Assembly: GCA_036768485.1 (NCBI GenBank)
Contig: JAVLUZ010000145.1
Coordinates: 22,787,522-22,851,521 of the forward strand
DNA: 64,000 bases
DNA from: Mermis nigrescens
Lineage: Eukaryota > Nematoda > Enoplea > Mermithida > Mermithidae
Reading direction: 5' to 3'
The position numbers were made by a program, and so were the translations under genes. The notes under the pieces were generated by a model. That model had not been told where the DNA came from and searched no databases. It saw nothing but the letters and a program-made list of their open reading frames with translations. Positions within the stretch are counted from its first letter, which is position 1. Every line of letters begins with the position of its first letter. This document shows, in pieces, positions 13,101 to 22,529 of this stretch.

Positions 13101-16100
13101 CCATCGCTTTTACGCTCATCTGTCGTTTTTGAGCCTAAAAAGGACATTTTAAGATTTCACAACCCCTATGTCTTAGGAAACTTGCATTTTTAGGCCGTTT
13201 TTAGAGTGCGTTTTTTCGTTTTTAATATAAAATATGTGGTTTATTTGTCCTGAAAAATAGGCGGCTGTCTCTGAGCTCTTCGAAAGAGTCAAATTGCCAA
13301 AAGTCAAGGTGGGAGAATCTCGAATTTCGTACCTAGTTAATTTAGAAGCGGCCTGTCGCCCCTTCTCCCGCCCCTCTCCCCACTTCACCCTCCTATCCTG
13401 GTTGTATTATGAAAGTGTTACAGTGAGAATACAACAGTACACGTATAAGAATCGGCATTTTCGAACCCAAGGATGAATCGAGAATTTGTAAAAAAGTCTT
13501 TTTCGGGCTTAAAAAGGATGGATGTGTAGTCAGAACATCATTTTAGGCCTTTCTGTCGATGTTTGTTCTTACTTAAATATAAATAAAAATATAGAAAAAT
13601 TTGTAAAAGCTTAAAAATTCTAGTAAATTGAGCATAATATGGTCTAAACGACAACTTTCCTACATCTTTTCGAAATGTCTCTTTTTGATAGTGCTGTTCT
13701 GCGATCTTTTGGCTCAAAAGTGTCAAATTGACTACATGTTGTCCAATTTTGCTAGATTTTCCGATTTAAAATTCGAGAAAATTGAAGGAAATGTAGTCAG
13801 TTTAGGCTGTTTTGTGCCCATAGATCGCAAAATCGCACTTTTTTACGATTTTTTCTATCAATCAAGAAGGGTGAACGAGCTTTTGTGGGTGAGGGCAAAA
13901 ACCCCGAAAAATCATCTATGGCGTGATAAGCACATTGTCTTGCCAACACATCTCTTTCAATCAGAAGAAAAACATTAATTTGCCGAATCGACCGACCGAC
14001 GTGAACAAGGTTCAATCGACCGCTGCAGTTCATTTAAATTTATCGGCGTTGAGCGACAAAGCGGCCGCCGGATCGACTGCGACGTCTTCCGGCGGCGGCG
14101 CCGGATCCGGCGCCGGATTCTTGCATTCTTTCTCGGAAAACACAGAGTCAAGACACGGACGCCCGCGCAAGTAACGATTTTGGATTGTTTCGCAGGCATA
14201 TATACATATTTTACAATTTTAATTTAAAAAATGGGAAAAATTAAAATTAAAAATAAAAAATTGGAAAAAGTGCGGAAGTTTGGGAAATTTCGAAAAACGT
14301 TGTCGAGCGAATTTATGATTACTTAAAACATTGCTTAAAAAAATTTTGGTTTATATTATTGTGAAAAATCTGTTTTTATTTACCACTGAAAATATTGAGC
14401 ATTTTATATCAAATTTGCATATTATCAGTCGTTTAGTCGCATTTTGAATTATCGTAATAAGGCATTCTTAAAAATAGGTATTTTCTTCAAAAAAATTAAG
14501 CTTGATATAGAATTTCATCGCCTTTCTCCGTCAAAAAGGGCAATAAGTGTTAAATTTTAATTAAATCACACATCAGCGAAAAAGCGATTAGCTAATTTTG
14601 GGCTCAAAAGTGTCGAATTTTAGGCGCTTTGCGCCATTTTGTTCAGTTTAACTCAAATTCTTTTCGAATTTTTTGAAATGCTTTTCATGTTCTAAACAGA
14701 ACAAGCATTACGTATCTGAAACGTCGAAAAACGGTGTTTTTGACGTGTACATACCTGTCGTTTTTTAGCCTAAAAAAAGGCACTTTCTAAAACATTTTAT
14801 GACTGACCCCGAGTATTCCCAATGCTTTTGTCACTATGTGCCGTATGGTCGGTTTCCTCAATTTCTAACCTGGTCGCCATACACATAACGGCTCGAAATT
14901 TTGGGGTACCCGGCCATTTTTAGGGGGTGCATAAATGACCTCCAGTTTTTGGCCAAAGACGGTCAAAAAAACGCCTAAAAACGGTCAAAAAATTCAATTT
15001 CTCCAAAAATCGGGGAGGGAGGAGGCAGTGTTTTTTTTGTACAAGGTCCGTTTGTACATGTACAAAGATGGTCCCTAAAAGTCTTTGTACATTTCGTACA
15101 CACAAATTTTTGGGTACTATAATATGGTACAGTAGCGATTTTAGTGTGGCAAAAACAGAGTTGTTCGACCTTTGGTTTCTGTATTTTTAGCAATTTCTAG
15201 GTTTCTGAGGGCAAAAATCACTAATAATCGTCTCGAAACGGCGCGAAGCGCCTAAAAATTTGGCATTTTTCCTTTCAAAATGCAATTTCTGACATTATAA
15301 AGATATATGGAACACACAATTTCTCATTTCGGCGCAGAGCGCCGAGAATTTTAGCGAATTTCGAACCTTTTTTGCAGTTTTTGTCTTCCAAAAAATGTTT
15401 GTACATGTACAAAGACGGTCCCCAAAAGTCTTTGTACGTCGCGAAAAAATCTTTGCCGAATACAAAAAAAACCGTGGAGGGGGTTAAAAACTTTTTGGCT
15501 TTCGGGGGATGGTGGGGTGGACATCCGACTTTGGTGAGTGGATCCCTCCATTAGTGATCGACCGGTGATCCGGCTTCCGGCAAATCCGGCCATTTTTTCC
15601 ACTTTGGTGCTCCGACCGGAGGACATCCGAAAATCGGCCGGAGGCCGGAGAATTTTTTTAGTTTTTTGCATAGTGACAAAACGTGCTAATTGCTGACATT
15701 ATGCTTATTAAATTTAGTCAGTGCACAATACAATAGCAGAAAAATGAAACAGCGCCAAATAAAGTGTCTATCACCACCACAATAGTGAAATATTAATTTG
15801 TAGGAGGAAAGAAAATTACTCTATTGATCAATTCCTGCAATCGTTGTGAAAACAGCTGTAGGAAATTCCTGTTAACACCGGAACTCATAGAGTAGCATAA
15901 GATACAGTCTGTTTTGCACTGCATATGCTATAATAATTTTCCAGTTAATGTTGCTGTCCATTCTGTACGTCATATTCGCGGTTCACTGAACATAATATAG
16001 TATGTGACGTACCTTATGCATATACGGTCACACACAATCATGCTTTAACATCAAATATTGCCTATTGACGCTTTATTAAGGGCAGGCTATGGAGATGACA

Positions 16101-19100
16101 GCGTGTCAAATTGCTGCATCAATTATATAAAGATAGACGGGTACGATCAATGTTTTTTTGTACTGGGCGAAGATTTTACCCGATGTACAAAGACTTTTCG
16201 GGATCGTTTTCGTACATGTACAAAGATTTTTGGGAAGACTAAAATTGCAAAAAAAGGTCTAAAATTCGCAAAAATTTTCGACGCTTCGCTATCCTTATAA
16301 TGTCAGAAATTGCATTTTGAAACAAAAAAATGTCAAATTTTTCGGCGCTTCGCGCCGTTTTAAGACGATTCTCAATGATTTTTGCCCTCATCAAACTCAG
16401 GAATTAGCCGAAATACACTACCAAAGGTCGAACAAGTCTGTTTTTAACATACTAAAGTCGCTACCATAATATATCACAGTATCCAAAAATTTGTGTGTGC
16501 ACAATGTACAAACGGATCTTGTACAAAAAAATACTGCATACAGCCACGGTCTAATAGAGGCGTGTTTATTATCCGTTAACGGAGTGCTTGCCAACCGACA
16601 CTCTGGCTGTGATAAAGCATAGCACTGCGGCAGGGACGGGAGGAACGGTTGTTTTTTAGCAAGAGTGTCTACTATACGAATGTTTATTATCGAGGTTCGA
16701 CTGTGTACAATTTTTATCCCTATTTGAATTTAAATCCGATTAAAAAAGTCTATTTCAGGTTGACCAGTCGCGTGAGCGAAATGCTGCGCGACGTGATACA
16801 AAAGCAGGAGCAGCGTGAAAGGGCCGGCGGCGTAGACGGCGCGTTGGCCGCTGCTTCCGGTCTGCCGTCCACTTCGACGGGTCATCAACAGGTCGCGCAG
16901 GGTCAATATTTCGGCCAAGGCGGTCAACACCACCACCACGGCTATCAACATAATCAGGTGAGCGGCTTGCGCTCGCATAATGCTTTTGATCGAAACATCA
17001 AACTCACGGGTTTAAGTCTGCCATGAAGCGTATGGCCGAAAGCATGATATTCACGGGCTTGAGCGCTTAATAGAAACTTACGTTTGAAACGCCAAATGAC
17101 CGCCGTTGTAATACTTAAGGATGAAACATCATATTCACGACAATAAGCCGTTATAGAACTTATGGATGAAGCATAATAATCACGGGAGTGGTTGTTAATG
17201 CAGTCATTTTTCATGTTGAGCGCCTGATTGTACGCGCTTTGTGTAAGCGTTAAGTGGTCTTGTTTACGCATCGTAGTCAGGAGCTTAAGCCATCATCGAA
17301 GTATTGGCTTTTTACGCGTCAGACATGCTATTAAATCAATCAACCTACTGCATGTCATTGTCATCGGATGCTTATATGTAACATCGTTAGTAATATCTTC
17401 GAAAGATCATCACTTGTGGCAATGGTAATGGTAAAGTCCGTAGCAAGAAGTTACTTGATTCACCTCTGCTGTAGGTGCGGTGCAGGTGCCTATGTTTCCC
17501 GATCACAGCCTAGGCCGGCGCGTCTGATTAGACCGAGTCTGGGTCACGAATCGGTGTGACTGCGCTAGATATGCTGTTACCAGCCGACGCATAGTGCAGC
17601 TTCCGTTTATCGACTCCGAGGGATGAAAGGCTGGTTGGCCTGCCGAAGAACTGCGTCAACGTGGATTCGAACCTAGAACCTTGCGATTCGATATGTTTAA
17701 TTGTTAACCACTCGGCGTCTCTCCGACATCACTTGTAGCGGTACAGGAAGTCAGAATTAGTAGCGTTTCTATGACTTTATGTTTACCAAGTGGCGAGCAG
17801 CGTAGCTGGTCGTCCTATTTTGTGGGGACCGACACCAATTTTAAAGCCTTGGGTTTAACCGCATAGGTACTGTAAATTGAGTACACGGATAAATCAAGCA
17901 TTGCTTGTTTTCTGTAGTTGTAAAGTCCAAACTAATGTTAGGAAAAATGGTCGCTTGTAAATTAGAGGCGTCGTAAACTATTAATCAAAATAAGGCATAC
18001 ACTATCTGCAAATCTTCTAGGTTTGAGGTGTTTAACGTTCTCTGTAAAATCTTCATCCCCCTCCCCCATGATTCGCGATTTTTCACAAATAAATCTTGGA
18101 ATATGTGCTGCTTTAAGCGTTTTTAGCTATCTTGCTCAATAGTGTCTTATTTTCAGCCCTTCGCGTCACTTACTCATTTTGGATTAGATGTTTTGTCCGA
18201 TTTACTTGGAATTTTTCGAAGTTTTCTTATTTTCTAGCGCTCTAGAAAGATGAAGCTTAGTCGGACTAGGTCGGAGCATGATGTTCTCTGACTCGTATCC
18301 GCCGTTTTTAAGCCCAAAAAATAGAACACAATCGAAATTTCAATTCCCACCACACTTGGATGTGGGGCTATGCAATGCACCCCCATCCAGAAAGCTGAAC
18401 ACTCTATCCCAATTTTGAAAGTGTTTTGTTCTTTTCGCAATTCTTGATGCCGACGGATAGTGCTCGATGAGAATTGTTGAAAAATGGTGTTATTTCGCCA
18501 TACCACCATTACACACACACACACACCCAATTTTGGTGCTGCCCAGCTATGTTCCCAACCCCCCCCCCTCCCAGAATACCCATGTTCTTCATGTCTACCG
18601 ATAATATCGCATGTTACTCGTATCAGGAATGAAGATAATTTTTCAAAAATGTGTACCGGTTGACGCTTTTTATCTACTTGGTGTAAACAGATTTTTATTT
18701 TTAGCAACAATATCACCTAAGACAGCACCAGCATCATCACAGCCACATAGATTCGGACGTTGACGGGGCGAACAACGACGCGGCCGAATTATCGGATCAG
18801 AGCGATCAGCAAAGATGGTGCATTTGTAACAGAGTTTCGTTCGGTAATATGGTCGCCTGCGACGACAAGGACGTGAGTTTAAGTTGGCTTTACAACCTTT
18901 GTTCGAAATGTTTTTAAAACTTTAGAGCTTGTTTTACACTTTTTTGAAATTTTATATTTTGTTCGAAAAGTTTCCAAAACTTTAGAGCTTGTTTACTTTT
19001 TTTAAAAATTTTTTTTGTTCGAAAAGTTTTCAAAACTTTAGAGCTTGTTTACACTTTTTAAATTTTTATTCATATTTGTTTTTTCTTGTTCAAAAACCTC

Positions 19101-19643
19101 TTTAACTCTTTTTCCTTGAAACTTTTTTGTTTAAACTGTCGCATTATAACCATTTATGCTTACATTTTCGTCATTCTTCCACTGCTTTTCGATTTACACT
19201 ATCCGTTTGGTCTGTCGCTGCATGGACGCTGTTTGTTTAAACTGTTCATTCGTGGTTTAGGTTTTTCATATTATATCTTCATTTGATTTATTCGCGTCGA
19301 TTTACACTTTTCTACGTCTTTTGTCTTTACTCATTCCTATTTGAATGTATCGCATTTCAGCGCTCGTTATATGGAATATTCGTTTTGTTCACTTTACATT
19401 TTTTCCAGATGAAAATCTATTTTTAAAATTGAAATGAAATTAAATATCTTTAAATTCTAAAAATAATTCAATTAATGTTTTTGATTTGTTGATGAAATTT
19501 CGGCATCACACTTTACACCGGGATTTTAGTTTATTTTGGTTTTTTAGTGCCCGTTCGAGTGGTTTCATTACGAGTGCGTCGGTATAACGCAACCCCCGAA
19601 AGGCAAATGGTTCTGCCCGCATTGCACGAAACGAAGGAAGTGA
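4159..19643 (+). CDS. ING3: ING3-type chromatin reader, 10 exons, about 425 aa
   Basis: Spliced model: 4159-4186, 5109-5180, 5359-5459, 7919-8081, 9419-9463, 10864-11063, 13965-14170, 16759-16957, 18705-18872, 19548-19643. All introns are GT-AG and every phase joins cleanly, giving 1278 bp including TGA; human ING3 is of very similar length. The start is the ATG opening MLYLEDFLE, the hallmark N-terminus of ING3. The ING dimerisation/helical domain spans about residues 1-120. A basic stretch (RSRKRKR) and an S/G/A/H/Q-rich linker follow, then a C4HC3 PHD finger at about 375-420. ING3 proteins are subunits of NuA4/TIP60 histone acetyltransferase complexes, and their PHD finger reads H3K4me3 in the nucleus. 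Oddity: the aromatic residue before the first zinc cysteine is Trp (RWCIC), where family members usually have Tyr. Introns are swollen by MITEs. Function is inferred from the family; the gene model itself is well supported. Confidence 0.93.
5109..5180 (+). CDS. ING3: ING3 exon 2
   Basis: Follows a tttttttag acceptor. It reads (L)[18 protein letters not shown] then DLEVQ, the conserved first ING helix, which in family members mediates dimerisation. The donor is gtgagc, phase 1. Confidence 0.9.
5359..5459 (+). CDS. ING3: ING3 exon 3
   Basis: Acceptor ccctttag. The exon continues the ING helical domain ([13 protein letters not shown], then [12 protein letters not shown]) and ends in phase 0 at a weaker gtattt donor. 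Confidence 0.82.
5535..6260. mobile_element. 726-bp hAT-like non-autonomous element in ING3 intron 3
   Basis: Ends CAGGCCCGTATCCACAGG and, reversed, CAGGTCCGTATTCAGGGG form terminal inverted repeats, followed inward by G/C-rich GGGGGGTCCGGACCCCC and GGGGGTCCACCCCC stretches. Flanks GGTATACA and GGTTTAGG are only loosely similar as an 8-bp duplication. No transposase frame is present. An internal fragment recurs at 2805-2935. Confidence 0.6.
6940..7167 (-). mobile_element. MITE-A copy (hAT-like)
   Basis: Minus-strand copy of the most abundant repeat in the window: GGGCAGCACC-type head, CACCATTTTTCGACGTTTCT core, GCACTATCCATTGGCATC and a GGGGGTGCATACCCCC tail. Flanks GAAACGAT and GAGACGAC resemble an 8-bp target duplication. 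Confidence 0.8.
7919..8081 (+). CDS. ING3: ING3 exon 4 (core of ING domain)
   Basis: This is the most conserved N-terminal exon. It reads [16 protein letters not shown], then [20 protein letters not shown] and [13 protein letters not shown], closely matching the ING3 coiled-coil segment. The acceptor (gacttgag) has a poor pyrimidine tract, but the reading frame and phase fit on both sides. The donor is gtatgt. Confidence 0.92.
8130..8560 (+). repeat. Three degenerate roughly 150-bp direct repeats with GTGTAAA/TTTACAC palindromes
   Basis: Three units each contain a TTATC(A/G)(A/T)CG-TTCAA-type lead, a GTGTAAAGTGGTTTACACT-type palindrome and an ACGCGA or ATGCGA trailer, near 8190-8240, 8300-8370 and 8470-8540. 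They lie in ING3 intron 4. Confidence 0.65.
9419..9463 (+). CDS. ING3: ING3 exon 5 (45-bp linker exon)
   Basis: Flanked by attttcag and gtatgc. It encodes [14 protein letters not shown] and is phase 1 at both ends, so skipping it would keep the frame. This is the least conserved and least certain exon of the model. Confidence 0.65.
9895..10270 (+). repeat. AAAT-rich low-complexity tract
   Basis: Dominated by (G/C)TAAATAAATAAACAAATAAA-type tetranucleotide repeats with frequent variants. It lies in ING3 intron 5. Confidence 0.85.
10864..11063 (+). CDS. ING3: ING3 exon 6 (basic linker)
   Basis: Starts with a basic run (RSRKRKR) that looks like a nuclear localisation signal, then becomes N/S/G/Q-rich. 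GC content jumps well above the flanking DNA. The donor gtgagg lies at 11064. The frame stays open for about 390 bases past the donor, to 11456, so intron retention would give a longer truncated isoform. Confidence 0.82.
11248..11429 (+). promoter_or_regulatory. Cluster of five CCAAT boxes in ING3 intron 6
   Basis: CCAAT at 11248, 11277, 11309, 11341 and 11425, all in the same orientation, the first four spaced 29, 32 and 32 bases, in a GC-rich block (CGACCAATCA with GAGCGAGCGG). CCAAT is the NF-Y binding core. The regular spacing suggests either a regulatory array or a degenerate tandem repeat of about 32 bp. Confidence 0.45.
11493..11770 (+). mobile_element. MITE-A copy (hAT-like)
   Basis: Starts GTAGGTGGGCAGCACCGAAA and carries the CACCATTTTTCGACGTTTCT core, the GAGCACTATCC block and a tail of repeated TCTGGGGGGGGGTATTT units before the C-rich end. 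The tail is expanded compared with other copies. Confidence 0.85.
13965..14170 (+). CDS. ING3: ING3 exon 7
   Basis: Acceptor tttcaatcag, donor gtaacg, ending in phase 2. It encodes a low-complexity segment with an A/G/S-rich run, then [16 protein letters not shown], resembling the Ser/Arg/Lys segment of ING3 ahead of the PHD finger. It contains GC-rich codons and two copies of GGCGCCGGAT. Confidence 0.82.
14590..14815 (+). repeat. MITE-D family copy (GGCTCAAAA ... GCGCTTTGCGCC)
   Basis: Shares block order with 22258-22525: GGGCTCAAAAGTGTC, a GGCGC-palindrome, TTTCGAATTTTTTGAA, ATGTTCTAAACAGAACAAGC, CTGAAACGTC and TTTTAGCCTAAAAAAAGGC. Partial relatives lie at 10380-10720, 13000-13160, 13500-13900 and 51430-51640. 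Confidence 0.65.
15031..15472 (+). mobile_element. MITE-B, full-length copy (442 bp)
   Basis: Runs from TTTTTTTTGTACAAGGTCCG to CTTTGCCGAATACAAAAAAA. The two ends are imperfect inverted repeats built on GTACATGTACAAAGAC hairpins. Two GGCGC palindromes lie inside. It sits in ING3 intron 7, with an opposed copy 680 bases downstream. Confidence 0.8.
16152..16531 (-). mobile_element. MITE-B, opposed copy (380 bp)
   Basis: Reverse complement of the copy at 15031-15472 with all main blocks present, including CGGCGCTTCGCGCCG. The two copies in opposite orientation within one intron could form a long RNA hairpin. Confidence 0.8.
16759..16957 (+). CDS. ING3: ING3 exon 8 (His/Gln-rich linker)
   Basis: Acceptor tatttcag, donor gtgagc. 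It reads [20 protein letters not shown] and then a G/Q/H-rich tract with four consecutive histidines. It restores phase 0 after exon 7. The low-complexity content means support comes mainly from splice sites, GC content and frame continuity. Confidence 0.82.
17575..17735 (-). mobile_element. tRNA-derived SINE-2
   Basis: On the minus strand an A-box-like CGCCGAGTGGTTAA and a B-box GGTTCGAATCC are followed by AGCCTTTCATCCCTC and GAGTCGATAAACGGAAGC. The ATCGACCCCAGAGGGATG-type body recurs at 39245-39420 and is a common theme of invertebrate tRNA SINEs. It lies in ING3 intron 8. Confidence 0.6.
18350..18552 (-). mobile_element. MITE-A copy with CA microsatellite
   Basis: Minus-strand copy with the GATGCCGACGGATAGTGCTC and AAAAATGGTGTTATTTCGCC blocks. 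A short (AC)n run at about 18513-18530 has replaced the AAGGTCAAAAAATGG part. Flanks ATTCCCAC and GTTCCCAA suggest an 8-bp target duplication. Confidence 0.75.
18705..18872 (+). CDS. ING3: ING3 exon 9 (first half of PHD finger)
   Basis: Begins with a His/Gln-rich stretch and an acidic segment ([19 protein letters not shown]), then [20 protein letters not shown]. It supplies the first three PHD zinc ligands (C377, C379, C390 of the model). The following gtgagt donor splits the PHD just before the CPFEW block. Confidence 0.94.
18899..19080 (+). repeat. Three tandem roughly 60-bp repeats in ING3 intron 9
   Basis: The unit contains TTGTTCGAAAAGTTTTC, AAAACTTTAGAGCTTGTTT and a T-rich spacer. It occurs three times back to back, with a decayed fourth. 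Confidence 0.85.
19548..19643 (+). CDS. ING3: ING3 exon 10 (second half of PHD finger, stop)
   Basis: Acceptor tttttag. It reads [20 protein letters not shown], then [11 protein letters not shown] and TGA. It supplies C395, H401, C404, C417 and C420, completing the C4HC3 zinc pattern, and keeps the Trp of the EWFH block used by family members to read H3K4me3. The basic C-terminal tail is typical of ING proteins. Confidence 0.95.
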   Translation, partial: CPFEWFHYECVGITQPPKGKWFCPHCTKRRK

Positions 19644-19824
19644 TAAGAATACGCGCATAGATTCTCCATATATCTTTCTACGCGTTCTACAGTATGTTAA
19701 GCGTTCGTGTTATGTAATATTGTTAATTGATTGATTATGTAATATTGATTATTGATTATGTAATACTGTTATGTAATATTGATTGAGCTATTGATTGCTT
19801 ACGTGACCTTGCTTTTTTTGGCGA

Positions 19825-19830
19825 AATAAA
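19825..19830 (+). promoter_or_regulatory. AATAAA polyadenylation signal of ING3
   Basis: A canonical AATAAA lies 182 bases after the TGA, the expected position for the 3' end of this gene. The 3' UTR between them is AT-rich and contains several short TATGTAATATTG repeats. Confidence 0.6.
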
Positions 19831-19910
19831 GTTGTAACGAAAGTGCTTCCGAATTATGATACGGGTTAATTGGTTACGCCGCAATACTGGTTTACGCGCG
19901 GGTACATCCC

Positions 19911-20168
19911 ATAGGTGGGCGGCGCCAGAGTTCTGGAGTGGGGGTGCAAGATTTTTTCAAAGGTCGAAAAAGTGGCCGTAATAATGGCGGTAATGGCGAA
20001 AAACACCATTTTCGACGTTTCTCATCGAGTACTATCCGTCGGCATCGAAAAATTGCGGAAAAACAAAAAATTCAAAAATTAAATTCTCAGGGTGTGTTTT
20101 GGTTCCTGGAGGCGTATTTTTACTTTCTGGGGGATGCATACCCCCCGAACCCCCACGCCTAGGTATGG
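19911..20168 (+). mobile_element. MITE-A copy with perfect 8-bp target duplication
   Basis: Starts ATAGGTGGGCGGCGCC, ends CACGCCTAGGTATGG and is flanked on both sides by TACATCCC. It lies just past the ING3 polyadenylation signal. The perfect 8-bp duplication points to the hAT superfamily. Confidence 0.9.
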
Positions 20169-20232
20169 TACATCCCTGTTAGCAAGTCGTTCTAGTATGA
20201 GACTTTTCTGTGGCAATTATGGCTCCAGAAGC

Positions 20233-20467
20233 ACACCAGGAGCGCAGGGGGTATGCACCCCCCCCCCCCCGAGAAACTAAAATACCCCCAGAATTAAATC
20301 TTTAAAAAGTTTTTTTCGATTTTTTCGCAATTTCTGATGCCAATGGATAGTGCTCGATGAGAAACGTCGGAAAATTGTTTTTTTCGCCATGCGACCATTT
20401 TTAAGGCAATTTTTCGACCTTTGAAAAATCTTGCACCCCCCCCGGAATTTCTTGCTGCCACACGTAT
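20233..20467 (-). mobile_element. MITE-A copy
   Basis: Minus-strand copy 65 bases from the preceding + copy, with the GGGGGTATGCACC end, GATGCCAATGGATAGTGCTC core and TGCTGCCACACGTAT end. The two opposed copies form a potential hairpin. Confidence 0.82.
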
Positions 20468-21598
20468 GTTCAAGCCTTCCTTTCTTCGCGCAAGTTTTGC
20501 AATGATAATGTAAAAATATTATTTTCAATTGTATAGTCAAAAGACCCTATTTCTAGCGTCAAAAACTTACTAAGAAGAAATATTCTAATTGTGAAATTAA
20601 GATCTGCCGGCACTGTCAAACAAGCTCGGACCAGAAATTCGCATTGGGACTAAAGATGCAGTTAGACTGCTCCCGGAAGAAAGGAGTAAATTCTTAGACA
20701 TGCGAGAAAATTTAGTTTAAATGTGACAAAAGTAAAAGCTCTCGCAGCACGCTTCAGAATTGACTTCAAGGTGTCGGTGAGCTCTCAGTATAGCTATTCG
20801 GTGGTATTTTCGAAGATTTTAGGCTCTGCTCTGCACTAAATCGAAATATTTACAAAATCATACATGAAGCAGGACGCTTCGCGACCGCTAACGTACGTCA
20901 AAAGAATGTGGAGATCGTTCCCCGCACTTGACCGAATTTTGTAAATCCTCAAAAATCGCGATTTTGAAGCATAAACGTACTGAGCTTGAACTCAAAAAAG
21001 TGTTTGCCAGAGCCATTTTTGAGAGTAAAACCAGGAGGGGCTGCCAGCCGCGCCCTATAGGCCGAAAATAGTGCGCAAAATAAGGATTTTCGGGTTAAAA
21101 CGGCTGAATTTTTGCGCCCAAGTCAGGGTTCCGACCCCCCCCCTCCTTGGGGGGTACCGCCCTCCCATTAGGAAAATCCTTGATCCGCCAATGAGTAAAA
21201 CTTACATTTTTTCCGTTTGGATCGGAAAATGCTTCGGTCAAACATTGTCGCTCGTATCATTTGCGATTAGTAAGATCTCGCCCATAGTATTCTGACTATA
21301 TTTCTAGAAATTTAGTTTAAAATTGGAAGTTACGTTGGCCCAAAGTCTAGCGAATAGGTCCTATTCGAAAAAAATTCGATTGTTGTTCATGAAAATGCTA
21401 AATTTTTTGCCTGAGAAGCTGCATAACTCATGAATTCCTGGTAACCGCACGTAGGCGTAGGAGTTGCCCGCAGGCGTTTCCTTCAGTAATAGAAATCTGA
21501 TTTTTGGCGCTATTTTTACCTCGATTTTGCATCCATCGGATTATCCCATGAATTTTTAACTTCTGCTTCATATGTATTCTGACAAGAGCAACGTTTAG

Positions 21599-21886
21599 TC
21601 TATAATCTGTTTCATTTATTCGAGGGCTTTTGGCAAATTTTAAGGGCTACAGTAAGCGAAACAAGACGAATTACTTTAATTCGGCATATCAAGCTTAGTG
21701 AGGGCGCGGCGGGCTGAAATTCTTTTCACGTTAAATGCACTAATCTGCCCATATAGATCTTAATTTAGGCATTTAATCAGTGCTGGGACATACTACAGTA
21801 AGTGCGCTGAATAAAAAGCCATCGGTTGGGATCGAACCCGGGCTAAGCTTTCGACAACAAGCAGACGTTTTGCCGAGCCGAGGCGC
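21599..21886 (-). mobile_element. tRNA-derived SINE-1, full copy
   Basis: On the minus strand a tRNA-like head (GGCAAAACGTCTGC ... GGGTTCGATCCC) is followed by the body TTCAGCGCACTTACTGTAGT and a tail AATGAAACAGATTATAG. The same sequence recurs in the opposite orientation at 38555-38846, establishing it as a dispersed SINE. A MITE-A copy begins 10 bases beyond its head. Confidence 0.82.
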
Positions 21887-21895
21887 TGCCCACCC

Positions 21896-22167
21896 ATAGG
21901 TGGGCAGCACCAAAATTCTAAGGGGAGTGCATGATTTTTCAGAGGTCAAAAAATGGCCTTAAAATGGTGGTATGGCGATAAAAACACCATTTTTCGACGT
22001 TTCTCATCAAGCACTATTCATTGGCATCAAAAAATTGCGAAAATAACAAAAAATTTTCAAAAATTGAATTCTGGGGGTATTTCGATTTCTAGGGGGGTAT
22101 TTTGTTTGCTCGAGGGGGTGTATACCCCCCAAACCCCTCCGCCCCCCGTCACCACGCCCAGGTGTGG
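21896..22167 (+). mobile_element. MITE-A copy
   Basis: Near-complete: ATAGGTGGGCAGCACC head, CACCATTTTTCGACGTTTCT core and GCCCAGGTGTGG end. No target duplication is visible because it abuts the SINE-1 copy. Confidence 0.88.
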
Positions 22168-22257
22168 GTTTGACCCCCCATAATGGCAACTGAACCCCGG
22201 CAAAATGGCTATTGACCCCCAGAATGATCGATTTTTCGTAAAAGTTGGTCAAAGTTG

Positions 22258-22525
22258 CAAAACGCGTGCTCTCTTTAAGCGTTTTTAGTTCATTTTTGAC
22301 TCGAAAATCTCAAATTTCTCGGCGCTTCGCGCCATATACACATTTTTTGACTATATTTTGTTCAATTTACTCAATTTTTTTCGAATTTTCGTGATTTTTA
22401 CGTTTTTATGTTCTAAAAAGAACAAGCATTGTCTGAAACGTCAACAGACAGTGTTTCTGACGTTTACCCTTCGTTTCTTAGCTCAAAAAAGGCTCTTTTT
22501 AGAAGTTTTTTCTGCCTGACTCCTC
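22258..22525 (+). repeat. MITE-D family copy
   Basis: Shares the block order of 14590-14815, with CGGCGCTTCGCGCC, ATGTTCTAAAAAGAACAAGC, CTGAAACGTC and TTAGCTCAAAAAAGGC. Confidence 0.65.
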
Positions 22526-22529
22526 ATCA

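Noticed and set aside
16543..16707. Pogo/Tigger-like terminus (GTCGAACCTCGATAATAAAC on the minus strand)
   Set aside because: Only one end is convincing; the other end (GGTCTAATAGAGGCGTGTTT) does not mirror it, so no element was called.
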